From Liopterus haemorrhoidalis (Eukaryota > Arthropoda > Insecta > Coleoptera > Dytiscidae): a stretch of 64,000 bases of DNA. Positions within the stretch are counted from its first letter, which is position 1; each line of letters opens with the position of its first letter. The stretch covers positions 53,923,201 through 53,987,200 of the forward strand of contig OZ020616.1 of the NCBI GenBank assembly GCA_963971575.1. Reading direction: 5' to 3'. The notes below the pieces were generated by a model, which was not told where the DNA came from, searched no databases, and worked only from the letters and a program-made list of their open reading frames with translations. The position numbers and the translations under genes are program-made. Positions 45,019 to 56,179 of this stretch are shown one piece after another.

Positions 45019-45286
45019 TAGGGTGACCATTCGTCCCGCATTTTAACATTTTGTCACGCATTAAGATGCGTCCCGCAAAAGTCCCGCATTGTCCCGCATT
45101 TGGATTTGGGAGGTGAGGACCTTTTTTTTGCTCTTCACTTGGATTTGGGAGGTGAAGACCTTTTTTTTGCTCTTCACTTGGATTTTGGGAGATGAAGACA
45201 TTTTTTTGCTCTTCACTTGGATTTGGGAGGTGAGGACCTTTTTTTGCTCCGTCCTACATTGCCTTCTTAAGAAAATGGTCACCCTA
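45019..45286. mobile_element. hAT MITE with internal tandem repeats, copy B
   Basis: The ends TAGGGTGACCATTCGTCCC and AAATGGTCACCCTA are flanked by perfect duplications TTCATCTG (45011-45018 and 45287-45294). About four units of roughly 50 bp (CACTTGGATTTGGGAGGTGA plus GACCTTTTTTTTGCTCTT) lie inside, compared with about three in copy A. GTCCCGCATT motifs lie near one end. Confidence 0.93.
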
Positions 45287-45294
45287 TTCATCTG

Positions 45295-46030
45295 TTGTTA
45301 AGTCTAGTTATGTTTCCGGCACATTGCCAAGTTGAGCTACACTTTTAATACCACTTCAGTCTTATAGTCCGGGTATTTGTTTTTCTATATGTTTTTGATG
45401 TACCAAGCATCCCCTTTCCGTGGCTCTATGGGCTACTCATTATTTTGTAAAATTTTGTTAAATTTGCATTCTTTTTTCGTAGGATGCACCTAATCAAAGC
45501 ATAATTAATAGTCTGAAGACTATTTGGATAAGGAGAAAATATAGTCTTAAATCCAGATTATTGCCAAGTGGGCTCTTTTGCTCGTTTTATCTATTGGTGT
45601 ATTTTTCTGGTGACAATATCAATTTTGAATATCACGTATACGGCTTCTTTATCAACAGCATTATTATCAGATTAAGGATGATCTGAACAAAAAGATTTAG
45701 CCTTTAAGATCCTTTCAGTGCCAAATTTGTCAAGTATCCACCTATTATCATAAGGGTTTAATTTGCACTTGCGTATGTCTGGTGTTAATTTTTAGTCTTT
45801 TCTAAAGAGCTTCTTCATCAAAAGCATTAGTGGTGATCAGGATTGCCTGAACAATAAGCCATATTGCCCTTTAAGTCCGTTTTATATTCGAATTTACCAA
45901 GTTTACATCTTTCAAAAGATTTGTTTCTATTGCTGATGTTGGAAAATAGTTAGCAATTAAATTGTGACTTTTCGGTCTAAAATATATTAAGTTATTTTTT
46001 TTTTCTTTTCTCTTTCCGGGTACATTTACA
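45295..46030. other. AT-rich stretch, no gene seen
   Basis: No motif recognised. Confidence 0.4.
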
Positions 46031-46031
46031 T

Positions 46032-46167
46032 TAATGTAGAAATTAAATATCAAAATACTACCTCACCGAAAATCGATCCTGTCAACCTAAGAATTTCGCG
46101 TTCTCGTTCTAGAGCCACTAGACTACGAAGGCATGTTTTGAAGGTATTATATTTAATTTCTACATTA
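46032..46167 (-). mobile_element. Small inverted-repeat element enclosing a tRNA-like segment
   Basis: TAATGTAGAAATTAAATAT (46032-46050) and its exact complement (46149-46167) form a perfect 19-bp inverted repeat around 98 bp. The enclosed minus strand reads GCCTTCGTAGTCTAGTGGCT, an A-box-like start, then about 40 nt later AGGATCGATTTTCGG, B-box-like, then a TATTTTG T-run. Acceptor-type pairing is weak. Target duplication was not identified. Confidence 0.55.
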
Positions 46168-46169
46168 TA

Positions 46170-46895
46170 TATGTATTATCGCTTTGCGATTCAGTCATAC
46201 TGAACAACTATGTACATTTAACATTAATATACAATATACATCAAATTGCTTTTCATCGGCCATAAAGCCAGTCTTGCTTCCTGGTGTATGGACTGCACTA
46301 ACTTTGTATTCTTTATTTCTAGCAAATAATATATTGCTAGGTGTTTTAGAATGCCCTCTCCTCCATTACGGACCTTGTACCTAATTTCTTCATATAAGAA
46401 AATATTTTTGAAATAAAAAATGTTTTTTTTCAAAAAAAAAAAAAAATCATGTCCCTGCATCCTCTACATTTTCAGTCTAAAAACGTGAATGCAACATTTG
46501 ACTTTATTTTAGTGTAATAGTTGTTTGATAACTATAGATTCGGATAGCGAATTATTTCCTCAGACTCATTTAATAATATTCCTGAGAATTCTATAGAATA
46601 GACCTGTAGAGTGATTTTTATTTTTTTTTTTTTGTATTATTATTAATAATACTAAGCAATTTTTATACACATTGGCATTATTAACGCATTAAATTTTGTA
46701 AGTTTCTTTATGATGTTGACAAAGAAAAAATATAAATACTTTTACATTTTAAAATTTATGTTACTGTGACGTAGCTGTCGTTCGAATATGTTCTGCTTAT
46801 TAGTATTTGAAGTACGTTTATTATCTAACTCTTGAGTGCATGAACGTTCATGCATTCATCTCTTGCTAATATTGTCAAATATAAAGTTAGTATCA
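46170..46895. other. AT-rich stretch, no gene seen
   Basis: Long poly-A (46434-46446) and poly-T (46619-46633) runs. Nothing else is assigned. Confidence 0.4.
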
Positions 46896-46947
46896 TTTTT
46901 AGGGTTTTGTAGGTATGACCAAAAAACCCTTATACCGTCATTTTGTC

Positions 46948-46985
<38 letters not shown>

Positions 46986-48032
46986 TCGGTAAAAATTGTA
47001 GCCAAACGGTTAAACCTAGAGAGTTGAAAATTGGCATGCTTATACAACTTTTTGACCCGCACATAGGAAAAATACTAAAACATCTAAAAAACATATCCCC
47101 CTAAAAATATAAACAAATATGTGCTCATCGAAAAAAAAAATATTTTTTTAAAATTCTGAGTAGGGTATCAAATGAAAGCCCTTAGTACGTGGATTAACGA
47201 TCAAAATTTAATTTTTGCAAAATAAATTATTTTGAGGCGATTTTTGTCAAAATTGTGCAAAAAAATTTTTGTCCCACACCCTGTAGCCCAGATGGTTTAA
47301 ACTAAAAATGTGAAAAAATTCTAAGTAATGTATAATGGTGTGAACCGGAATAATACAACAGGAATTTTTGATCAGATTATGTTTTCGGAAAATAACGCAT
47401 TTTTTGTGTTTTTTGCTTGACGATGCATACATGTTGATGACACACCAAGTTGATAAGCGTTTGGTGGTCTAGTGGCTCAGTTGCTCGACAACCACACAGG
47501 ATCGTTATTCACTACACAGGTTCGTTCCTGGCTTGTGGAGTCAATTTTTTTTTTTTTTTCATATTTATTATGTTTCAATTCATTTGTTAAAATTCTAGTT
47601 ATATTTTAGAACATTTTGAATTTAATTTTCAAGAGCGTAAATTTAATAACCAATTTCCAATTATATTTTCATTCTGTGTCATTTATACGAAGCCAGAGGG
47701 GCGGAGCGTATGATTTAAGACAATCAATGAAAGCCATAGACCCAATTTTCAAAATCTTAATGAACCTTGTTATATAAAAAAAATACTGCACTTATTTAGA
47801 AACCTAAATAATGATATTAGGTATTCGAATTAAAATTAACAAAAAAATATTTTAACATAAAATTTGTTTTTAAAGCTCTGAGATTAACAGACGATAAATT
47901 ATTTTAAAAATATCGTTCATTTTGCCGTGGTTACTACAAAGCAAAATTTGTCCTACACACTCAGCATGCCGCCTTCACTTATTATATACCTGCGAAACCC
48001 TGCAATGTGTGAAAATTCACACTTCACATCAA
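46896..48032 (-). mobile_element. GACA element copy 5 (long subfamily, reversed)
   Basis: TTTTTAGGGTTTTGTAGGTA at the left, about 9-10 GTCT units at 46947-46985, and the palindrome-bearing end (GTGTGAAAATTCACAC with one mismatch) at the right. It shares the 215-bp block with copies 3 and 4, including ATTCGAATTAAAATTAAC. Confidence 0.88.
47457..47545 (+). other. tRNA-like module in GACA element copy 5
   Basis: The plus strand has A-box-like TGGTGGTCTAGTGGCTCAGT and a strong B-box-like AGGTTCGTTCC, then a 15-base T run at 47547. Body sequence (GACAACCACACAGGATCG) is unlike the modules in the other four copies. Confidence 0.55.
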
Positions 48033-48122
48033 TTTTTATTTTGATCATCAGTTTTAAAAATTAATGAAAATGAAAAAATAATGGGTATCATTAACGTCTT
48101 TTACTTACATATTAATCTGAGA

Positions 48123-48361
48123 CAGCGGTTCTTAACCGGGGGGTCACGACCCCCCAGAGAGGTCCCGAAAAGACCTTAGAGGGTCCCGAAATTAAAAGAA
48201 AATATTTAATTTTTACAAGTTTTTGCTTTTAAAATTACAATAAACTTAATTATTAAACAATAAATTATTAAGAACATTTAAAATTTTCAATTCTTGGGGG
48301 AGGGGCAGAAAATAATTTAGCTAGTTGGGGGGTCCGAGTATAAAAAGGTTAAGAACCACTA
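48123..48361. mobile_element. hAT MITE with near-perfect 8-bp target duplication
   Basis: The ends CAGCGGTTCTTAACC and GGTTAAGAACCACTA are inverted repeats. Flanking ATCTGAGA (48115-48122) and ATCTAAGA (48362-48369) match at 7 of 8 positions. Internal GGGGGGTCACGACCCCCC can form a short stem. No coding. Confidence 0.9.
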
Positions 48362-48451
48362 ATCTAAGACACTCCTGTGCCCAGTTACATCACTATAGAG
48401 CGGCGTTTGAAATTGTTTATTATTTAATTATTAATAACTGTTTTATGGATT

Positions 48452-48674
48452 CCATCACCCTGTGTCTGTTCATTTTTTCGAGCAGACCTTTTATATTATT
48501 TATTTGTATTTGTCCGTGCAAGATTTCTTTTATTGAGTATGCGTATTTTAATGATTTTATTTATTTATTGTCTTATTTATTGTTTTAATATGTAGTGTAG
48601 TCATTTAGATGGGCTGCGTTAGGCGCAAATAGCCTATGTTGCTGTTCGCCAAAATTTTTAACTAACTAACTAAC
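48452..48674 (+). mobile_element. 223-bp truncated LINE 3' end with 11-bp target duplication
   Basis: The insertion is bounded by TTTTATGGATT at 48441-48451 and 48675-48685. The sequence is the 3' untranslated end of the RNase H non-LTR family, ending in ...GGCGCAAATAGCC ... GCCAAAATTTTTAACTAACTAACTAAC. It is collinear with 29180-29404. Confidence 0.92.
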
Positions 48675-48689
48675 TTTTATGGATTAAAT

Positions 48690-50340
48690 TAATTTTATTG
48701 TGCTTCCTAATATTCCCGATTGCTATTATTTGCGGTCCAAATACTAAAATTTATTAAAAATCATTCAGAAAGTCTATTGCAATTTGAAGTAGTCGGATAA
48801 TTTTAGAGTTATGGCATCTTCAATTTGGACAGAAGTTACGATTCAGCGTAGTGTTTTCATCAATGTCTGTGAGGTATTGTCGAATTCGCTTCGTAAATGT
48901 CCATGTTTCAGAGTCATATACAAGTTGAAACTTATGTTCAACAGACGAGTATGTCTGTTAAATTATATTGACTATGATTATTTTCAATGGCTATTGTTTT
49001 TTTCCTTCTGTATCTCTTATACCGTTATGCCTGTATAAAGTTCAAGTGTAGATTCACGTACAAAGATTTGGAGTAATAAGTGAATTTAGTAAAACTGTTC
49101 ATCAGTTTAAACAGCGTATATTGTTTTGTTTTCCATGAAAACACTACGTTTTTAGAATAGAGCTTTTAAGGACTAAGTACACTTAACAAACAAATAAAAA
49201 GATAATAAAAGCTTCCAAGTTACAGTCAAACACAAAATAAAGAAACAGTAAAAAATCTTCATTAATCCTATAAATCTTTCATCAGAAAAAACTAAAGAAA
49301 TATTTCAAATTTTTTATTTGTCAAAAGTTTTCAGTACGTATGCAAAGCTATGTTAATATCTCTAAAATAATTAGTGAACAACTTGAGTGCATCTTGGAGT
49401 TTAGCCAGTAAAAATAAGGTATTTATTTATTAGAAAAACATTCTGTCTTACAGTTCAGGTACTAAAAAATGTTTGTCGGTTTTGAGATAAATGACGCAAA
49501 AACTTGTACCATTTGTCCAAGACGCGTTAAAATGCTTCACTGGTTGGGGTAAAAGTAACACAAACCAACAAAACACGGAGAAATGTTGCATGCGTGAAAA
49601 ACATCCATACAAGAAATTCAAAGAATTATTTCTGAAGCTGCTTCCTCTACTAGAATCTAGAGATATAACTTTTCAAATTCCAATTTAAGAATGAATACAG
49701 AAGTTATAAAAATTCTTTTCACAAACTAATATATACGTACGGTCCAAAAATATTAGTAAAAATTACAAAATATCAATTATTAAACAAAAATAGCCGAATT
49801 TTATGGTGAAACATTATGTAAAGTAGAGATCCATCGAAATCTCGAAATATCAAATTCGGTATGATCACTATACCTCCATTATATATGTTGGCGGTCGGTA
49901 AAAATATTACGGTAACTGTTGTTTAAGATGTGGCAACGTAGGAAAGGGCCACTAACCCATGGAAGCCTAATGCAACAACTGAATAATTCTTGCGTGTTAG
50001 TTGCATTACCTTCTAACATTGGCTACTAAATTAATCAAGTGTGACGTCATTTCATAGTTATTTTGAACAGGCTTTAATAATGTTATCAAAAAAACAAATG
50101 TTAGTTTAATAATATTTATATCACATATTTGTTGAAATGCTAGTTTCAAGTAAGATCAAAAGAGTAAGATTAAAATTCAACTAGAATTTGTTTTATTGAT
50201 ATTTAATCCCAAACCTTTTTACCATTTTCTAGCGTTATGTTGTTGACGGTTGAATACTAATCGTATATAAAAATATAAAACGTTTAAAATTAATGTAATA
50301 AGAGGGAAATTCACACTCCAGTCAATAATTAATAAACGTT
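48690..50340. other. AT-rich stretch, no gene seen
   Basis: Open frames at 48811-49038 and 49491-49688 show no recognisable domain. A TCTGTCTTACAG acceptor-like motif at about 49442-49453 is not followed by convincing coding sequence. Confidence 0.4.
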
Positions 50341-50479
50341 CTGTATATAAAAAGCAACGTCTGTCTATCTGTTCGTACATGCGCTTTCCATTCAATAACT
50401 GCCGACTTTTATACGTTTTTTTTCTTCTTTTTTATCTGTAGCTACATAATCTGGTTAGGTTTTTGGCTTTGTTTTCCTT

Positions 50480-50810
50480 AAAATCGTTTCAGAAATTCCA
50501 AAGTTATAATAATATTGTGCGCGCGGGTAAACTGGAATCCATATTTTCCGTTTATATTTAACGTATTTTCTTGAAATTATCAGCGACAACATAGGTTCGT
50601 CAGCGGCAAAGTTGGTACAAGATTTATACACTAATCAGAATTGAAAGAATTTTTAAAATCTATTTAGTAGTTCCAGAAATGATATTTGTGTGCGCGGGTA
50701 ATACAAAATCCATCTTTACTGTTTATATTTAATGCATTTTCTTAAAATTATCATTGACATGTTTTTCTTCAGTGGCAAATTTGGTATATTAATTTTCATT
50801 GTAACATGAT
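50480..50810. repeat. Two-copy 171-bp tandem repeat
   Basis: GCGCGGGTAA at 50521 recurs at 50692. The following text (GTTTATATTTAA(C/T)G(T/C)ATTTTCTT ... CAG(C/T)GGCAAA(G/T)TTGGTA) is shared at moderate identity. The preceding TTCAGAAATTCC/TTCCAGAAATGA segments also correspond. Confidence 0.75.
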
Positions 50811-50981
50811 TTTTGGGGCTGTAAAAATATAACTCAGCATATTGTTACATAACAAGGGCGGTCAGGGTAATAAAGAGAACTATATTTGCAGGGACGTGTT
50901 TAGTTTGTCTTTAAAAAATAAAGAACCAATTGAGAAACAATATGACTCGTTTTATTTTAAAATAATAAACTATTTATAATA

Positions 50982-51190
50982 CGGAGTGATTATTTAATGG
51001 CGAGACGACGTCACTGGAAGTTTTAATAATTTGCCGTTTCATACACATCGTAGCAAGCGATTTTGCGCGCATGCGCATAATCTTTTTTTCTTCATAATCA
51101 AATTTTATTCAAGGTTATTATAGTCATAGTATTCTGCTAGGAGGCACTTAAAATTCGGTGACGTCGTCTCGCCATTAAATAATCACTCTG
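50982..51190. mobile_element. TA-flanked MITE, 209 bp, with CpG-rich inverted ends
   Basis: CGGAGTGATTATTTAATGGC and GAGACGACGTCAC at the left, with their complements at the right (51158-51190), form about 33-bp terminal repeats with one or two mismatches. TA lies on both sides (50980-50981 and 51191-51192), as for Tc1/mariner-mobilised MITEs. Confidence 0.93.
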
Positions 51191-51194
51191 TACA

Positions 51195-51790
51195 TTATTG
51201 AAATTTGTCAAAATATATAATTTAATGCACAGAAGGTTATTAAATTAAATAATTTAATAATATAGAATAAAAGTAAAGTTTAAGTAAATATAGTATGTCC
51301 CCCCTTATCCTCCTCACTGTCCATAATATCTGTTATATTTTACTCCAATATTTTTTATGAAAATTGTTGCTGTTTTTATAAACAAAATGACACTGAACTA
51401 GTTTCATAATTACAAGAAATTATTGTTCATTTACATGTTGATGGAATCATATACATTCTCGCATGATAAAAAATGTAGCAAAAAAAAAAACGCTACCAAA
51501 TTTTATGAGTAATGTTATCGTTAAAATTAACTACCTTTGGAGTTATTATAATTAATTTTAATTTTACTAAATGACATTAGATATTAATAAAGAAACAACC
51601 TTTGATAATATCTAGTACTGTTGCATGTTATAGAAAAGTAAATGCTGGAAAATTTACTGAATTTAAGACCTGGAAATAATTACTGTTATCCTAGATTTCA
51701 AGTGTTGTTTTCCAAATTAACATCATGTTTTTATTATTGAAGTAAATTTAGCAAATTATTATGATTTTTTTATAAGTAAAGTAAAAGCAA
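51195..51790. other. AT-rich stretch, no gene seen
   Basis: No motif recognised. Confidence 0.4.
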
Positions 51791-51796
51791 ATAATA

Positions 51797-51900
51797 CAGG
51801 TAGTCCTCGACTTACGACGAGGGTCCGTTCCTAAGACTACGTCTTAATTCAATTTTGACGTAAGTCGACTTCTTAATGGCCAATTTGATGGTGAACTTAT
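51797..51900 (+). mobile_element. One end of a Tigger/pogo-like element
   Basis: After a TA at 51795-51796 comes CAGGTAGTCCTCGACTTACG, a terminus of the type used by Tigger/pogo families. GACGTAAGTCGAC lies 60 bp further in. No matching opposite end was found. Confidence 0.4.
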
Positions 51901-52416
51901 TTGGAATGAAACATTTGAAAACACTCTGGGCACAGATGTACTTTACATTTTACACATAAATAAATGGAGTTGCTCTTACACTAACTGCATTTTTTTTACA
52001 TTCGTTTCATGCCTCTTATTAGATGACCAATATTATCAAATCTGATGACATCTGATAAACTTTTTTTGAAAGACGCCCATAGTTTGAATTTGTTGCTTCT
52101 CTATCAGTATCTGCATTACTCTGATACTTCATAAGAGCAACTACTACTCGTGACCAATTAAGAAATTTTACTATCATTTGACAACTGTGCAACTAATTTT
52201 TATTTTCACTATACTTATTCTGTAAATACATATACTGAACTATGAAAGAATACACAGTAGAAATGAACAATAGGTTAGATGGCTAAGACAAGATGAGACT
52301 TGTCGATGATGAATCACGCCTGTACATTTCACTAATTTGGCCAAAGGTGCGTATACGCACCCCATAAATTTGAATGATGTACACAGCAACATGACAGATA
52401 AAATTTATATTTTTTC

Positions 52417-52529
52417 AAAATAGGATAATTCATAACAATGTTCTCATACGGTTTGACTATATATATATATATATAGTATATATATATAGTCAAACCGTAT
52501 GAGAACATTGTTATGAATTATCCTATTTT
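52417..52529. repeat. 113-bp near-perfect palindrome
   Basis: AAAATAGGATAATTCATAAC through GGTTTGACTATATATATATA is followed by its complement with only a few bases at the centre. Arms are about 50 bp. The centre is (TA)n-rich. Confidence 0.95.
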
Positions 52530-52552
52530 ATTAATTATGAATTATGAATATA

Positions 52553-52569
52553 TATACACTTGTTAGTAA

Positions 52570-52631
<62 letters not shown>

Positions 52632-52648
52632 TTACTAACAAGTGTATA
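52553..52648. repeat. 96-bp palindrome with (TA)n centre
   Basis: TATACACTTGTTAGTAAAAT followed by a long (AT)n run and the exact complement ATTTTACTAACAAGTGTATA. Arms are at least 20 bp outside the (AT)n core. Confidence 0.95.
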
Positions 52649-52879
52649 GAAAATGCCTGCTTTTATAAATCAGTAAAATCTTCAAAAATTGACCAATTTC
52701 AAAATATTTAAAAAAATATACTCCTTAAATATACTGCGAAATAAAATATTCACGAAGCTATTGTATCCTAGTAATGCTTGTACAATAATTATGCAATAAA
52801 AATAAAACAATTTCTTTCCTTAAAAAAAATATTTTCTAAAAAGTTGCGAATACGAACCTTTGGGCATTAATGGGTTAAC

Positions 52880-53730
52880 ACTATAGATTTCATGGCATAT
52901 AATAGGAAAAATTTAACAGGTAGAACTTTAAACAATTGTAAACCTACAGAATTAACAAATTTTAAGGATTCCTATTTCTGAAAATAAAAACAAATTTGGT
53001 AAATAAAAAAATATAAAACTGACCTGATACCTCCAGAATACCATGGATGGTGCAATTTACTTCCCGTCGATAAACTGTAGAGAAACTCTATTCCCGAACC
53101 AGCGACTTCAGTAATTGAATCAGAATATGAGGTGGAGTAGTTTTTAATTTTATTTATTTTTTTTATTATAACTATTTTTTGTTAAGACTTATTTATTTTG
53201 AGTAACGTTACATTTGAGTTAATACACTAATGTGATTAATACATATTTTGCATTTCACTGTATTTAACTTTTGATCAAGCAGTTTAACATGTATTATTCG
53301 ACAACAAAAAAAAAGTAATAAGGTACTAATTTTTGTTAAAAAAAAAGGTAAATGGTTTATTTTTCTTTTTATATTATCCTTGCTTTAACGACACTAATAA
53401 AGAGCACTGTTTAAGTCCTACAAAGTTATTTGACATTATTTTAAAATTTTTAAAAAAGTACCTGAACTTGTAATGAGATTTTATCAACTTTTTCAATATT
53501 TGACTCAGTCACTTTTCACAGTAAGTCCACGATATATATTTTAGCAACCCGCTTAATAATGGTTAAGGGTTCTAGTTCACATATAACTTTTGTTAAATAA
53601 ATCACCAAAACACAGCACACCTGTTTATTAACGTCCGATTACTATCAATACAAACACACTAATGAATAGCTTATCAAGGATTATTGCCGAGAAATTCTTA
53701 CATTAATTATGTTATATAACATTTAAATAA
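52880..53730. other. AT-rich stretch, no gene seen
   Basis: No motif recognised. Confidence 0.4.
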
Positions 53731-53731
53731 A

Positions 53732-53885
53732 GTGATCTGAAGTGTGAACTTTCCCACATTTTTGGGTTTCGTGGGTATTTAATAAGTGTAACAAGCCAAC
53801 AGAATGCTGGATGTCTACGACAATATTTTTGGCTACAATGTAGTAAAATATGTCCATACGATGTTGTCGGGGATATTTAACAAAA
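53732..53885 (+). mobile_element. Decayed 5' end of a sixth GACA element
   Basis: GATCTGAAGTGTGAACTTTC, CCACATTTTTGGGTTTCGTG, GGTATTTAATAAGTGTAAC and later GCTGGATGTCTACGACAATA align with the first 120 bp of the intact copies at clearly lower identity. The remainder, including the GACA tract, is absent. Confidence 0.6.
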
Positions 53886-54116
53886 ACAAAAATAATAAAT
53901 TAATGTTATATAAAATATTATTGCAGAATCGGATTGGCGGAAAAAAATAAAGTAGTGTGCACCTAAAAACTAGCTATTTAGGTTAGGTTTAGTTAATAAA
54001 AATTTAGGACAGAAGAAGTACTTATTAGTCTACTTTACTATATTTTCCCATATTTTTCAAAAATCACATCAAAATCAACAGTTTTTCGATAATCATTTTA
54101 TTCGTTACTAGCTGGA

Positions 54117-54140
54117 GTGCCCGTACTTCGTACGGTTTTT
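54117..54140. repeat. GCCCGTACTTCGTACGG hairpin motif
   Basis: ACTAGCTGGAGTGCCCGTAC followed by TTCGTACGG forms CCGTAC-TTC-GTACGG. A near match, CGGGTACTTCGTACGG, lies at 10842-10857. Similar short motifs (GCCCGCGACTTCGTCCGCG type) are common in arthropod repeats, which is from general knowledge. Confidence 0.55.
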
Positions 54141-54413
54141 GTAATGTACAGTTAAAGACATAAAAAGGACACAGTTTTTTGTCAAGTATGAATCTATCTA
54201 TTCGAATTTGAATAGTAGGCGTCTATACCCAAAACGTGTATCAATTTTATTTATAAAAGCATGCAATTCGCCGCACCGACCATTCATCTTCCGCTTTACC
54301 AATTATGTTAGCCTTAACAAAATTATTAATGGAGGCCATACCTGTTTTGCAGTGTTGACAATATATTGACAAGTTAATGTTTGACAGATGTTATAATAAG
54401 AAAATCTGATTTA

Positions 54414-54672
54414 GGCCCGGTCTTTCCACCTTCAGATAAAGTTCCAGGTAACTATCTGACAGATAAGGTTTTTTGTAACTTCATCTGCTGAGTAAATGTC
54501 ATCCCTTCTTTCTATACAAATGTATCTATCGGATAGTTATCTAATAGATAATGAGACTGACGTATTGGATTCACTGACTGGTATTGCCATTTATTCAGCA
54601 GATGAAGTTACAAGAAACTTTATCTGTCAGATAGTTACCTGGAACTTTATCTGAAGGTGGAAAGACCGGGCC
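54414..54672. mobile_element. PIF/Harbinger-like MITE, 259 bp, long inverted repeats
   Basis: GGCCCGGTCTTTCCACCTTC starts an arm of about 84 bp that is mirrored at 54589-54672 with few mismatches. TTA target repeats flank both ends (54411-54413 and 54673-54675), matching the TWA preference of PIF/Harbinger transposases. The transcript would fold into one long hairpin. Confidence 0.9.
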
Positions 54673-54675
54673 TTA

Positions 54676-55850
54676 AACAAATAAATTTTAGAAAAAATAT
54701 ATACACTAGATTAAAAAGGTGTCCTATTTTTTAATGTCCTTAACTGTACATAAATTTTCATTTGTGATCTACGGCTAAAAATGTATATGTATACTAATTT
54801 TCCAACAAAATTTAAAAAAAAAAAATCTTAATTTTGAAATTTTGGTCAAAATTTTTTTGACTTCGATTTTAGCCAAATTATAATTTTAGACTAATTTTGA
54901 TGTGAGGATTATGAAAAAAATATTTAAAAAAATAATTCTTTCTTAGTTTTTGAGTTAGAACCGACTTGGGTCAGTTTTTTAACTATAAATCCAAAATTTT
55001 TGCCCAAACATCAAAATGGACTAAATTTTATTAATCTATGACCAAAAATACATACTTGTACCAATTTTCAATAAAATCGGGGACAAAAAAAATTTGCTTC
55101 AAAATGACGATTTTTTTAAGGTCTACCCCTTACGTTTTTTTTCAGTTTTTGGCCATTTTCAAGAGTTTTGAATTACTGCCCATACAAAACTTAATAATTG
55201 ATTTATTAAAGCCCAAATTTTTTCTTAGACTAAACAATGTAGGAGAATTTTAAAAATTCAAACCGGAGATTTATATCCCAAACCATATTTTAGTTAGGAT
55301 TTTTCAAAATTTTCAAAAAAATTAAAAAAAAAGAAAAATGTTCAAAAAAATTTTTTTGTTGAAAATATGGTTACAAGTCAATTAGGACCTCAAGATTTCA
55401 AAAATTTCAACCGCAGGTCTTTATCGCATTTCGTTTTTGAGATACGTCCATGCGAAGATGAAAATTTCTATAAATCACGCCATATGAAAATTTGTCATAA
55501 TTTTAAAATACGCAAAACGAATAAGGCCTTATAATTTTTCTGGACTAAATAAACTACGAGGAATTCAAAAATTCTATCTTCAAGCCCTTTTTGTAAACCG
55601 TTTTTGAGTTGTGATTTTTTTATAATTTACAATTTCCACAAATAATGTAAATAATGCCATTAAAAAAACTGTCGTAATTTCAAAACGCGTAAAACGATTA
55701 AAGCCCCAAATTTTTTTGAGACTAAATAAACTACGGAGAATCCAAAATGTACTACCGGAGGTTGCTGTCTTTAACCGTTTTTGAGTTATTTTTTTTTCAC
55801 AATTTTCACAAATATAGCTAAAAATTTAATTTACGCTTTTCTCGAATATT
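54676..55850. repeat. T-rich degenerate tandem region with about 175-bp spacing
   Basis: The motif GACTAAATAAACTACG(A)GGA occurs near 55543 and 55720 with ACCGTTTTTGAGTT about 80 bp after each. Related but weaker versions (GACTAAACAATGTAGGAG near 55228; TTTCGTTTTTGAGATA near 55430) occur upstream. No coding. The origin is unknown. Confidence 0.55.
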
Positions 55851-56179
55851 TTGTGATGTAAAGCTATGACTTGTTTACAACGTTGAAATCAGAATAGAAT
55901 ACTCTATCAAATAACGAAAAATAAAATGTGTGTTCCTATTTAAAATAAGAAAGTTGCACAACGTATTTTGAGAACCAATCGAAATAAAAATATGCTTCAC
56001 TCATTGATATTTTCCTGTAAAATAGTATTTTTTGTCGAATTTAAGCAACTTTGTAGCTCTTATAGATTTCGAGATAGCACTGGTGAACAATTTAATATGA
56101 ACACCCTATATAAAGAAAAATGTCAGTCTTTAATTTGTCAACAAAATGACTCGGTAATTGTATTAGGTCGTCAAGGATG

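Larger units (their letters stand above)
52331..52878. mobile_element. Possible piggyBac-like MITE carrying two large palindromes
   Basis: The left TTTGGCCAAAGGTGCGTATA and the complement of the right end (ATGCCCAAAGGTTCGTATTC) align as imperfect inverted repeats of about 27 bp. The right end is ATTAATGGG plus TTAA, the piggyBac target tetranucleotide; the left lacks TTAA. The interior holds palindromes at 52417-52529 and 52553-52648. Confidence 0.35.

Noticed and set aside
49442..49688. Second exon of the signal-peptide gene after the TCTGTCTTACAG acceptor
   Set aside because: The following open frame does not start in the required phase with convincing protein text, and no conserved domain is visible.
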